Positions 11,294 to 22,320 of a DNA stretch of 64,000 nucleotides are shown piece after piece. The translations under genes were made by a program, and so were the position numbers. Positions within the stretch are counted from its first letter, which is position 1. Every line of letters begins with the position of its first letter. The notes below the pieces were generated by a model. The model was not told the origin of the DNA. It searched no databases and saw only the letters and a list, made by a program, of their open reading frames with translations. Location of the stretch: the NCBI RefSeq assembly GCF_943734655.1, contig NC_071354.1:1647001-1711000 (forward strand). Direction: 5' to 3'. This DNA comes from Sabethes cyaneus (Eukaryota > Arthropoda > Insecta > Diptera > Culicidae).

Positions 11294-12900
11294 CTTAAAT
11301 GGCATTACAAAGGTATTTTAAAACTATTTCAACAAACTAACCTCGTGTTTTAGTCTGGACTTTAATGAGTTAGGGTTTGTAATTATTTGTTATAATGGGA
11401 GTTTTTTCAATCGACGCCAGAAACGGTAGAAGAATTATTTGAACCAAAGACATTGATAGTGCCCAAACAGAATGAGATAAGGCGTGAAATGGAAACTTTT
11501 TAAAAAAAATACTATATTGAACCTCATTTTTTGTAATTGCAAAAATATCAATAGTTTAATTGCAGAAACGTAAAAAATTAGGCCATATTTAGATACAGAA
11601 ACAACAGCAATTTATATTTTTTTCTGGAATGCTGAGACTTTTAAAAAGTTTATTTGTTGTTTTACTACTTGAAAGAAATGACTGAAATATACACTATGTA
11701 TATTTAAAGATTTTTTTCTCAGTAAAAAAAATCCAGTCTTAATTGTTTATACCAAAATTGATGGCTCTCAATCAAATATCATTAACGAAACTAGAAATAT
11801 CCCAAAGAGCGTTCCAACTTCCTGGCCCAGGAATAACGCGCTAACCAATGCATCGATCCACTGAAAAAGTCCATTTAAATGTATAACGGCGGAAGTTACT
11901 CTCGAAACTGCTCCTTCACCCTTCTTCCCGGCTTTCTCCTCGATATCCTCCTACCAATCACAGCACCCGAGGGCCGGTGCCGGTGGCTCTTTCCAAAGAT
12001 CGATCATCCCATAGAAAATAAACCAAGCGAAGTGAGCTACCCATGGAAGCCTGATTCCGGAGAAAAAGAAATCCGAAGCAAATTTTTGATGAAAAGAGAT
12101 GCCTCTGATCTATGTTCAATATCAACACGCGGCGAGAGGATAATTAATTCAACCGAATCGAGCGAAGAATGAGTAAAAAACACGCTGCAACACACCGAAT
12201 AGCCTCCCGAAAAGATGATGATGATTATGATCTTGGGCTCTGGATTTTTTAGATCCAGAATATATGTGCCGGATGACTTCTACCGTCTGAAAGCACTACA
12301 AAGTACAACGAAAGGGCAGCAGCTCTAGTCGGGGCGGTAGTTGTTTTGAAGCTCGTAGAACTTCAAGCGGCGAACCGCGGGTGTTGGAAAAATTATTCAA
12401 TAGAACTATTATCATCATTAAATTGAATTAAAGGTCAGGATCAATCAACAGCCACTTGAAACCGCGACGGTCGATCTGTGTAGGATAGTCTATCAAAACA
12501 AACTGAGGGACCTTATGGTAAGGTTTGGATTAGGTTGGGCGTTTTCCACATCATCATTGCCCAAGATACTAATGTTTATTTGACACTAAAATTTGCTTGC
12601 ATGATAGTTTTTTGAAGTTAGATTAGCTATTGAGTATAGAGATTTATTAAAAAGAACAAGAAAAATCTCTTTTCGACGAAATTTGAAGATGCTATTTATT
12701 TTTTCAAAGTAATACTGCATTTTACTATCCTAAAAGCGAATGCCACGGAAGTGGTTTTTCTCTCTGCTTGGCTGAATTTCCAAGCTACCGATGATTAATA
12801 ACTCTTCGTGTCGACATGGAAGGGATTGATCAAAAGATCATGGTACCTTTGCGAGCATATCCTATGCAGGGGGAGAAAATAGACAAAAAAAAAGAAACAT
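11294..12900. other. noncoding unique DNA
   Basis: Contains a 97-codon open frame (11879-12172) without recognisable domains and a small 7-bp-stem inverted repeat around 12239-12259. No repeat or TE terminus was identified before the Helitron-like element begins near 12901. Confidence 0.4.
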
Positions 12901-12929
12901 TCTATATCTATACCTATAAAGAAGGATTT

Positions 12930-12958
12930 CTGTCTGTCTGTCTGTCTGTCTGTCTGTC
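12930..12958. repeat. (CTGT)7 microsatellite
   Basis: Seven CTGT units near the 5' end of the Helitron-like element. Placement matches the GTCY/CTGT microsatellite of DINE-1-type elements and supports that classification. Confidence 0.9.
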
Positions 12959-13019
12959 CTGTGTTCCTTATAGAATCAAAAACTACTGAACCAATCGGCG
13001 TGAAAATTTGCATGTAGAG

Positions 13020-14600
13020 GTTTTTGGGGCCAGGAAAGGTTTTAGTGATGGTTAGAGACCCCTCCCCCCACTAAGAGGAGGGGCTCCCATACAAATGAAA
13101 CACAAATTTCTGCATAACTCGAGAACTAATCAAGCAAATAGAACCAAATTTGGCATGTGGGTGTTTTCGGTGACAAGAATTTATTCTAGGGTAATTTGAG
13201 ACCCCTCCCCTCTTTATAAGGGGAATTATAACTCCTCTCCCCTTTAAGAGGGGGGGTTTCCATACAAATTTCCTCATAACTCGAGAACTAATCAAGCAAA
13301 TGGAACCAAATTTGGCATGTGAAAGTTTTCGAGGGCAAGAAAATTTTCCATGTTGAATTAGGACCCCTCCTCACTTTAAGAGGGGGGGCTCCTGTACAAA
13401 TGAAATACCAATTTCCTCATAACTCGAGAACTAATCAAGCAAATGGAACCAAATTTGGCATGTGTGTGTTTTTGGAGCCAAAATTTTTTTCTATGATGAA
13501 TTGGGACCCCTCCCCACTTTAAGTGGGGGGGGGGGCTCCTATACAAACGAAATACAAATTTCCTTATAACTCGAGAGCTAATCCAGCAAATGGAACCAAA
13601 TTTGGCATGTAGGTGTTTTTGGAGGCAAGAATTTTTTCTATGATGAATAAGAACCTCTCCCGCTTTAGGAGGGGGGGCTCCTATACAAATGAAATACAAA
13701 TTTCCTCATAACTCGAGAACTAATCAAGCAAATAGAACCAAATTTGGCATGTGGGTGTTTTTGGAGACAATTTTTTTTTTAATGATGAATTGGGACCCCT
13801 CCCCACTTTAGGAGGGGGGGGGTCCTATACAAACGAAATACAAATTTCCTCATAACTCGAGAACTAATCCAGCAAATGGAACCAAATTTGACGTGTAGGT
13901 GTTTTTGGAGGCAAGAATTTTTTCTGTGATGAATTAGGACCTCTTCCCACATTAGGAGGGGGGGCTCCAATACAAATGAAATACAAATTTCCCCATAACT
14001 CGAGAACTAATCAAGCAAATAGAACCAAATTCGGCATGTGGAGGTTTTTGGAGGCAAAAATATTTTCTACGGTGAATTAGGATCCTTCCACACTTCAAGA
14101 GGGGGGGCTTCTACACAAATGAAATACAAATTTCCTCATAATTCGAGAACTAATCAAGCAAATGGAACCATATTTGGCATGTGGGTGTTTTTGGAGGCAA
14201 CCATTTTTCCCATGATGAATTAGGACTTCTTACCTTTTTAGGAGGGGGGGGGGGGCTCCCATTCAAATGAAATACAAATTTGCTCATAACTTTAGAACTA
14301 ATCAAGCAAATGGAACCAAATTTGGCATGTGAGAGTTTTAGATGGCAGAATTTTTTTTCTGTGGTGTATTACGACCCCTTTCCCTTTTAAGAGGGTGGGC
14401 TCCCATACAAATGAAATACAAATTTCCTTATAATTTGAGTACTAATCAAGCAAATGGAACCAAATTTAGCATGTAGGAGATTTTTGAGTCTTGAATTTAT
14501 TTTATGATAGTTAGAGACCTCTCACCCCTGTGGTAGGGGGATATGGACTCTCATACAAATAAAACAAAAATTTTTGCGAAACTCAAAAACTAATCCAACT
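13020..14600. repeat. minisatellite, 11 units of about 143 bp
   Basis: The core CTCGAGAACTAATCAAGCAA recurs, with mutations, at 13119, 13280, 13423, 13570, 13712, 13856, 13999, 14142, 14290, 14433 and 14582. Spacings are 161, 143, 147, 142, 144, 143, 143, 148, 143 and 149. Most units also contain ACCAAATTTGGCATGT and a C-tract/G-tract pair (CCCCTCCCC...GGGGGG) able to form a hairpin; length differences come mostly from the G run. The first and last units are the most diverged, the central ones most alike, which fits expansion from the middle. Open frames crossing it (such as 13376-13699 minus) repeat a roughly 48-residue unit and are by-products of the array, not genes. Confidence 0.95.
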
Positions 14601-14840
14601 CGAGAAATTCGAGACTCTTCCATAAAACATTAATCAATAACAAGACCACAAAAACTATCTAAAGTAACACTAGATCATTCAGGACGAGCCGGTCGCGAGT
14701 TTGCCGGTGACCCGCCGTCGGAAGCGCCGCCCACTGGGGGGCTTGCAAAACTCGAGAAGTGACAAAGATCATCCGAGATTCATGATTTATGTACAACACA
14801 GGTTAATTTGTGGCAATGCGAAGTTTGTCGGGTCAGCTAG

Positions 14841-17310
14841 TATATATATATATCGCAGTCGTGAGTGCGGCCAGTAACGATACGCCGCGCTAATCGCTAT
14901 TGATTCCGATTCCCGCTCAGCCGGTTGAGGTTCGTTACGAGTGATACTGCGCTACCAATTTAAATTCCATTCGAATTGGCTCCCGAAAGGAAAGGCAGAA
15001 AGGCGGAAGTGCCCTATTTCAGAACCTAGAAACAAAAACGATGCACACAGAATTCTTCAATAATTACTCGAAAAACCGTTGAGGCATTTGATTTCGTCAG
15101 ACTTCATATGAATCTAATGGTTCTTGTTTTTGTTTTTGTTTTCCTTTCATGTGATCGTCGGAGATTCGATTTACTGTATTATAGAAAATTTACTCTGAAA
15201 ACACTGAAAAATGCGTGTCTAAAATAAATAAGAGTTAATAGTACAGATGCGGAATGGTTTCGCCGTAAATTATATATTTCGGACATTTTTATTCTGTTAT
15301 TAGTTATTAAAAAGCAAAGTTAATCAAAGTGAAAATTCCTATGTATTATTGCCAAAAAAAAAATCAACCCACAGGTACGTACCAGGAACTCACACTCTCT
15401 TCACACATCAACCAAAAAACACCGTTCCGGTTGAAACTATCCAGATTTTCACCACGTCCGATTGTATCAGCGATCCATCAGTTCTCACTTCCACCCAGAA
15501 CGCGCCAAAAACCTAATCAAAGAGGCGATCTCGTTTCGCATGTTGCAAGCTCCGGGATCCACCACCGGTGCTGCTGCCCCTGCTCATCGTAGGTAGGTAG
15601 TCTGCATTTAATCTACACCTCGTCCGCATCGCTTCGAGGGTTCGAGGGTTTCCCCTTCGTTTCGTTCCGGTGCGCCACGAACCGGCGTGCAAATAACTGC
15701 GCACCGAAAAAGGAAAAACGTACCGGAAAATAACAGCCCAACCAAACGAATCGCTGGGACGGACACTTTTGAGCCCATCAGCACGTCGAAGAAGATGCGT
15801 ATTTGGATGCATATATTAAAATCGTGTTTGTTTTATGCATTTGTAGAGTGCACACCACGTGCATGATTCGTGGACGATGTCTGTCTGTCTGTGGTCAACT
15901 GTACGGTTCGATATTTTATGAACTCAGGAAACTCGAGAAATGGTCGATTGAAGCGAGTGTTAAAATTCTTTCCAAGTGGCGCAATGGAATGTCTAAGCTC
16001 TTTGAATTTTTCGTTCGTTCGTTGCTTGAGGCTCGGAAAAAGTGTTGTGCTGCCAAGTACGTGCAGTACCTAACGGCTAGATGCCCGATTTTTAAGCAAC
16101 TGTCAGTTCGGCAGCAGAAATTGCTTGAAGAAATAAAATAAAATAAAAAAAAACTTCTGAGATTAAGAGGGTACATCACCGGACAGCTCGCGGTGGTGAA
16201 TTGGGCGCAGTCAGTCGGCAGTGTTAGGAGGTCCGGATGAAGAATGGTTTGAATGAAAAAGGTCGAAGCAGGAACGCCAAGAGGCCTTACTTTGCTACGG
16301 GAAGAAATGTTAAATACAGTGAATGAATAATTAATGATTTTATGAAAAGTGATTTTGATCTTCTTCAAGCAGCAGTTCTTTTTTTATTTCGCTTCTACCG
16401 AACGAGCGCAAACGGCTCTGCGTGGAACTGAGCTGTTTGTTTAGCCTTTTCGGAATCGCCCGTGTCCGGGGTGGAAATAAAGCGCACGAATCAAGAGAAC
16501 ACCGCGTCAAGAGGCGAAAAAATTCAAATAAAGGAAGCCAAGTAAAAAAAGGCGAAACGATGAACCGAAGTATGTAATTGAATTAATTTTAAATTACATT
16601 TTTAATCCATTTTGAACAATTGCTATTTCAACGGGCGGGTCGGCGGAGTTGAATGGTTTAGAAAAATACTGGCTGCCACCGAATGCGGGCTTCTGAGTTG
16701 AAATAATGTTTTCTTTGATTTTGATATTAAAACAGCATTATTGTGGGATTGTTTACTTTAGGCTGGAATAAAGAATAAAAAGTCAAGTGTTGATTCAACC
16801 ATTGGGAATAAATTGTGGTCATGAAAACGGTGATGGGTTGCAGTACTTAGCAACCGTTGAGTGGCTGCAAATTTATTCCCGCCGGCAGACTTTGAGGGCC
16901 ATTTAAGTTGCTAAACAGGGATTAGTGCAACTATCATATTATACGGAAAATAAAAATTGATGAGTATTGTGAAAAAAAGCAGACTCTTGCCTTGTAATGA
17001 CGTCCAATGTAGGAGGTAGATTTGCTCGTAATGCTAAAAGTTTTCCATCAATTAGAGACGCTATTTGATATTCGCCCTCATAGATTTCCTAATTAGTAAT
17101 GAATAATTTAAACATTGTTAAGATCTACGGGTCATTCTCGGATGGAAGTGAGTAGAGCTGGTATGAAAGCCAGGTGCGCAGAACTTAAGCAGCATTCTTA
17201 TAGGCATTAAGCAAGTTTTTTGTTTAAAATTTTAAACTTCTTAACCTATATGCCTAAACACTGAATACTTTGATTTTAATGCGAGTTTACCAACAACGAT
17301 ATTTTCCTAG
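14841..17310. other. noncoding, mostly unique DNA
   Basis: Starts with a short (TA)n next to the Helitron-like end. The best open frame is 15803-16141 plus (112 codons, ending ...RQQKLLEEIK, with AATAAA-like signals right after the stop), but an overlapping 150-codon frame exists on the other strand (15916-16368) and neither shows a recognisable domain. No TE termini seen. A (TTTTTG)n stretch is at 15124-15142. Confidence 0.4.
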
Positions 17311-17400
17311 CATATAGCATAGTATAGCATAGCATAGACGACCATACACACCATGGGTGGCCGATATGGTGTACCCGTAAGTACACCATACACCTGGCCA
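17311..17400 (-). repeat. AGCATAG-type retro tail plus strong hairpin
   Basis: A tandem-like AGCATA/AGCATAG stretch (17311-17338) resembles the repeat at the end of the 60-bp insertion at 3155-3214; on the minus strand it would be a TATGC-type 3' tail of a non-LTR element. It is followed by a perfect 10-bp inverted repeat, TATGGTGTAC (17365-17374) and GTACACCATA (17381-17390), with a 6-base loop. No target duplication was found, so the element boundary is open. Confidence 0.45.
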
Positions 17401-17783
17401 TGTTCTTACGATTGTTGAAATGGATACGTTAGTTGAACACCTACTTTACGAGGATGCGTAAAAACTCACGCAATCTTCATAGGTGTTCATGTACCTACCC
17501 AGTAATATACGATATGAGTATAATGATAATATATAAGCGTAAAAATAAAATGAAATGGAGCATATATGGGCAAAATAGAACAATCTCACCAGCAATCCGT
17601 CGAATGAATTATAATTGCGTCGATTGAGTTTCCATGAGTGCATCTAATATCCAATAATTAATTTAATTCTTCATTCTGATATCCGTGTGCATTATTTAAA
17701 CTTGTCACGGCCAAAGTTTTAACTGTACAGCTAAAACAAAACAAATTTTTAGAATAATATACCTATACGGCTTACCTAGCCGT

Positions 17784-17839
17784 GTGGCTCAGCCGTCTGC
17801 CCAAAATCGCAATTTTGAAATCGGGCAGCCGGGAGCCAC
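17784..17839. repeat. imperfect hairpin, 56 bp
   Basis: Arms 17784-17807 and 17812-17839 pair as GTGGCTC/GAGCCAC, CCG/CGG, CTGCCC/GGGCAG and AAAAT/ATTTT with a few bulged bases. Nearby, GGGGACAAGCGGA (about 17977) recurs inverted as TCCGCTTGCCCC (about 18049). These suggest remnants of a foldback element between about 17760 and 18085, but no clean ends were found. Confidence 0.6.
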
Positions 17840-18085
17840 GCAGCATCGCACTTCCTAACTTAGCTACTCAATAGAGCATTACCGGGTATGGCCGCGTGGA
17901 GGCGCTAGGTAGGGGCTTGAGATGGCGAACGCGAAACACATAGAACGTATGCTTTCCATACTCTCATGTGGGTGGTTGGGGACAAGCGGAACCCGTACAA
18001 GTTTATAGTACTCGACTTAAGCTTTAAGATGAAGCGCTGATTTCATAAATCCGCTTGCCCCATTTTACCCGATGTGCTCGTGAAG

Positions 18086-18335
18086 CTATGGAAATTTAAA
18101 GCTTGAATATGCGATAACTTAACAAGTAAAGGTTCAAGAGATTTGCGGTCTTCTGCAAAAACGTGTATTTTTAGAGCTTCGATAATTGCCTAGAACATTA
18201 TATTCTTGAAAAATGCAACTATGGAAATTTAAAGCTTGAATATGCGATAACTTAACAAGTAAAGGTTCAAGAGATTTGCGGTCTTCTGCAAAAACGTGTA
18301 TTTTTAGAGCTTCGATAATTGCCTAGAACATTATA
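18086..18335 (+). repeat. 133-bp tandem duplication, second unit interrupted
   Basis: Unit 1 is 18086-18218. Unit 2 begins at 18219 and is nearly identical (CTATGGAAATTTAAAGCTTG onward) up to TA at 18334-18335, where a 2.9-kb element intervenes. It resumes at 21239 with TTCTTGAAAAATGCAACTA. Unit 1 therefore preserves the uninterrupted target sequence. The near-identity of the units indicates a recent duplication. Confidence 0.95.
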
Positions 18336-21236
18336 TGACACATTCCAGCGTTACGAGACACCATGAGCAACCGTTTTTTCGTAGCAAAATTGTTCATATT
18401 TTACCAACAGCCCGACGAAAATCTTTCAAAATAGGTGTTTTGAGCTGCTATTTAGTAGTACTTTCTCAATACGAGGGCGAAATATTTATTATAATAAGCA
18501 TCATTGAATAGTGGCGGAATACTTTTCGTTACGGGACACCATCGCAGAAAATGCGTATTCTGAACATGATTCAAACATTTGCAAAACTCTGCTCTGTTTC
18601 AAGTTTTTCAAAGTCGACATGTTCCAAAAATTTTTAGCTGAAGGCAGCCTGAAACTCAAAATGTAAAGGTATATTCAGGTTTTGTGTTTAGTTTTTAAGA
18701 TATAATAAAAATCATTTCGTTACGGGACACCATGCGCTGTTGGGCAAACGGTATTCTGCAAATGGTGTCCCGTAACGAAAAAAGTAAACTGCATTATATG
18801 GTTTATTTTCTCTAGATTTCTGTTCAGGCCGTCATATTTTCTGTATCTGGTCTATATTCACTATATTTTGTAACAATAGTGTACTGATTTGGTGTGTTAT
18901 AGTCTGGTAATAAGACATACGTAACGAAGTATATGTAAGGTAAAGTTTACTTTCAGGTAAAAAGAAATACCCATGGGAGAACTATACTGAAGTATCATAA
19001 TGAAATGCTTGCCTAATCTTAGGGTTTGGACACATTAGTAATTAAAATGTAGGGGCTGTGCATTAATTATGTAACGAGTTTTCCCCATTGTTGACTAATC
19101 GCCACCTCCCCCTATGTAAGATTTTGCATGATTTTGGCCAAAATAACAAAATTCAAAAATTTTATTTGAAAAAATTTAAAACGGTAAATAAGGTTTGTCT
19201 TGATGCGAAAGGTATGCTTTATTTGCGCTGCACGCCAAAATAGTGTTAAATAGCAAATATTCGAAAAATTAGGTTTTACTTCAGACGTATCAGTTAACGT
19301 ATCATAACGCATAAATTTAAAAGTTTTTAAGCAACTCTACTATTTCATGCAACATTAACAACTCATATTGCGAACTATAACGATAACATAAGTTGCTATA
19401 AAAGACTAAGTTTGCCTATTCTTTAAAATAACTTTGTTGATAACTTGCAAATTATTATACAGTCATAAAACAGTTATATAAAATATAAAAAAAACTAAAA
19501 CAGTTGAAAAGGGTCATGAAAACTTTCAAAAAAGAAGCGCTATAAAAAGTAGCTGAAAATGATGCCGTTCGAAGTACGACACTTACTATGCATCTTGCAA
19601 GCTAAAAATTGTTCTCTGGGCTAGGCTTTCTTGCTAGTGTGCTTAGCGAAGCCACTATAATTGCTAAAAAAGCTGACTAAACAACTTTCAGAAACGGAAT
19701 TCCAAATTTTTAGACTATTCAAGTATTTTAATGATAAAGTATTGAAGTAAGTCGAAATCGGCGTTAGGTATAAATATCTTTAAGGCTTAACCCTTCTTCT
19801 TTATCGAGAGACTTTCTTTCTTTGTTTTTTGTTTTCGGGTACAGTGGGTTGTTAGCCTCAGGTCCCTATCTCACTGACGTGGCTGCCACCTTAAGGTGGG
19901 AGGAAGCCACTCTGTCCCCTTCACTGTTAGCCTACAGCAACCGAGATTGCGTACCCCAGCCGGCAACACGTGGACGTAGGATTAGAAGTTAGTAAACAGA
20001 GGTTATGGAATGCACATGTTCACCCTTTGCCTGGAGTCACCCTTTGTCGAGCAGCTAGTTATTAGAGTACAAAACAATTAGGTTGATTTGTCTATTTTGG
20101 ATAGGCTTTACGCATACTTTATTTTGGTCACTTCTATTTGATTTTGCCGTAAATGTCCAAAAGAACGTACGCGCAACGTCTGCCCAAAATAGATAAATCA
20201 CTCTACGGGGCTTGTTCAACGATCCTACTGACTTTGGCAGCACCATCCAGTCGAGATTCGAACATACGACGACTGGTATCATACCTTGTTAGCCATTACT
20301 CATCAGGCATTACACCTTTTTTTGCGGTGTCCACCTTTCATATAATGTGTCCGTTTTTCTGTACAATGTCTAAAAAATATGATTACTAGGTAATGTTTTT
20401 GATGTCAAAGCATAAGTTTTGAACAAAATTTAGTAGTATATGGCTATATCAAACAGAGATACTTGTGTAGATATTGAATTTTAATCTTGAGGTGCCCGTC
20501 TTTACCGCACATTCTTTAATATTACAATATATTATTATATTGTAATAATATTTATACATACTTATAATAAATACATATTTACTTGCATTTGGTCATTAAA
20601 ATAATAGATTTGTTATCGTCGATAAAGATTAGTTGAAATATGATGTGATAAGTGCTTTTTCATTCAATTACTTTTTGCGTTAAACAAAACGTTACGGGAC
20701 ACCATTTTGAAGCACCTATTTTTTTTTACATAGAAATGCTTATCAAAAGTCAAGCACAGCGCGATTTTGATGGTACATATATGATTAAAGAAAATCCATA
20801 GTTTCAAAAAATTCGGAATTATAATCTCTGGTATATGGAAATAAATGCAAAATTTTCGTTACGGGACACCATTATAAAAGTATCTGTTTTTAAAGGCCGC
20901 TTATCTGGAAAATGCTTTCATTTTTTAAAAAACTCTGTATGAACAAAATGTTACCCTAGTAATGAAACATGTTTTGACGATATACAGTTTTAAATTATTT
21001 TGGCTTAAAACTATTGACAGAGAATTAATTGCAGCCTTGCCTAAATGATGAAAAAATCTATATTGTTAACCTCCCACTTGTAAGGTGCATTTTAGCATGA
21101 ATTGTCAATAAACAGTATGACAATTCAGGATTTTTGTAAGCTTTATAGTATGTTTGAACATACTACATACAAATATTTTTAATATTACTACTTTCAAAAT
21201 TTGCTCTCATGGGATAGATGCGCTTGGAATGTGTCA
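18336..21236. mobile_element. 2.9-kb TIR element with TA target site, family unknown
   Basis: Ends are inverted repeats: TGACACATTCCAGCG at the left, TGACACATTCCAAGCG read inward from the right. TA flanks both sides (18334-18335, 21237-21238). The uninterrupted site AACATTATATTCTTG at 18194-18208 in the neighbouring duplicate shows a single TA, confirming a 2-bp duplication. Near the ends the 16-mer CGTTACGGGACACCAT occurs six times: plus at 18349 (one mismatch), 18527, 18718, 20690 and 20857; minus at 18762-18777. No transposase-like frame is present; the interior holds a SINE-like block and AT-rich sequence. TA specificity suggests Tc1/mariner-type mobilisation, but this is inference. Confidence 0.9.
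20055..20330 (-). mobile_element. tRNA-like SINE (tentative)
   Basis: On the minus strand TATGTTCGAATCTCGACTGG (near 20245-20264) contains a good pol III B box (GTTCGAATC). A weaker A-box-like TGGCTAACAAGG lies just upstream, with unusually short spacing of about 19 bases. Downstream GTCAGTAGGATCGTTGAACA resembles, from memory, the body of a mosquito SINE family. No target duplication was identified and the A box is poor, so a degenerate SINE is the best but not the only reading. Confidence 0.4.
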
Positions 21237-21784
21237 TATTCTTGAAAAATGCAACTAACAAAAGCTAAGTATGAAAAGCACCGTATGTTAAACCACTCAA
21301 AACGTGTAAAACCAAACTATATCAATCAAGGGTCGATTGTATTCAGCTTATGGTGATGCATGGGCGTATGTATGTATATATGCGTGTGTGTGTGTGTATG
21401 CACGTGTGTATGTGTCTATGTATGTGTGCATGTATGTGTGAACAATTTGCACAATTTTGCAATTTGCATTGAATTACAAGATAAGTAAGAACCATTTCAT
21501 TTGCCATTTTCATCACTAGCTGTAATTCACGATCGGACTAGAAAGCAGAAAAGTGAAGATTGTTGTTTTAGGTTGATTTAGGTATACACATAGGTATAGT
21601 AGTGTACGGAACTGAAAATGCTAATAAATGGGTTTTCTTATATAAATTTATACAAATTTCAAACAAATTTTGCGCATATCGAATCGCTCGTGCCATCAAA
21701 ACAGACTAGCGCTAGAAAAACCATTATTTTTTCCATTCTTAAGCATATTTTTGGCGTTACTTTTGTACTGTTTCTTTGATCTCA
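21237..21784. other. rest of duplicate plus noncoding DNA
   Basis: The remaining end of the 133-bp duplicate (to about 21257) is followed by sequence with no gene or TE mark apart from the TG-rich microsatellite at 21361-21440. Confidence 0.5.
21361..21440. repeat. TG/TGTA-rich microsatellite
   Basis: Interrupted run of GTAT, GTGT and ATGT units (for example GTGTGTGTGTGTATG). Simple-sequence DNA without other function visible. Confidence 0.85.
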
Positions 21785-22320
21785 TCTCGTTTTCTTGACC
21801 CTCTAGCGGTCAACATCGTAAAAACGATGGGATCAAACCAATTACTATTTTTTCATGAAAGTATTCAAAGGAAGCTCCAGTCTTGATTTTCATGCAAAAA
21901 AAAAATATTAAAAGGAGCACCAACTAAGAAAATGTCCAATTTCTTTTTCTAATACATATTCCATATCTAATGCTCTACCTGACTATTTTTGCAATTCAGA
22001 TTTATTACAAAATTGAAATCAAGCATGTAAATTAATCATAGAAATTTTTTGAGGTCAATCATTTTGTTCTAGAAGCCCATTTTTATCGAAAGTAAGGAAA
22101 TATTTACGCAATATTTTTTTTCAAAATTTTCCTGAATTTCTTTTTAAAAGATGATAATTCTGGCGCATAGTCATAATGTTGTGACATTAATATCAAAATT
22201 TCAAGAAATCGGTTCTGAACGCATTTTTTAATTTGAATTGTCAATTCAAAACGAAATTCGTATGTGGCTTTGAAGCCTTACCCGTTAAACGGTTAATTTA
22301 TAATTTCATTCTGCATATGT
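21785..22320 (+). repeat. dispersed repeat, copy A (copy B at 34285)
   Basis: Shares several collinear blocks with 34285-36130: CAACATCGTAAAA(A/G)CGATG; TTTTTCATGAAAGTA followed by CAAA(G/A)GAAGCTC; AAGCATGTAAATTA; TTTTCCTGAATTC/TTCTT; AAAGATGATAA; ATTAATATCAAAAT(T/G)TCAAG. The copies are strongly diverged, so the element is old. The block ends near CCCGTTAAACGGTTAA, a small inverted repeat. No coding seen; the superfamily is unknown. Confidence 0.7.

Larger units (their letters stand above)
12901..14840 (+). mobile_element. non-autonomous Helitron/Helentron-like element
   Basis: Three landmarks in order. First a (CTGT)n microsatellite at 12930-12958, followed by the motif ACTACTGAACCAATCGGCG (12981 onward). 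Then a long minisatellite (13020-14600). Last a terminus reading GTTTGTCGGGTCAGCTAG ending at 14840 and followed by T. Insect Helitron-derived elements (DINE-1/HINE type) characteristically carry a GTCT/CTGT microsatellite, internal minisatellites and a CTAG-T 3' end after a short hairpin. There are no TIRs and no target duplication, as expected for this class. The 3' end is clear; the 5' end near 12901 is a guess. No Rep/helicase coding, so non-autonomous. Confidence 0.65.

Noticed and set aside
13376..13699. 107-codon minus frame with a repeated 48-residue pattern
   Set aside because: It is the translation of two minisatellite units; the usual period of 143 bp is not a multiple of three and neighbouring units shift frame.
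15803..16141. 112-codon plus frame with AATAAA-like signals after the stop
   Set aside because: The signals are part of an A-rich TAAAA tract, a longer frame overlaps on the other strand, and no family is recognised.
19020..19320. Possible inserted element starting GGGGCTGTGCATTAATTATG
   Set aside because: It resembles a transposon end, but no inverted partner or target duplication was found within the 2.9-kb element.
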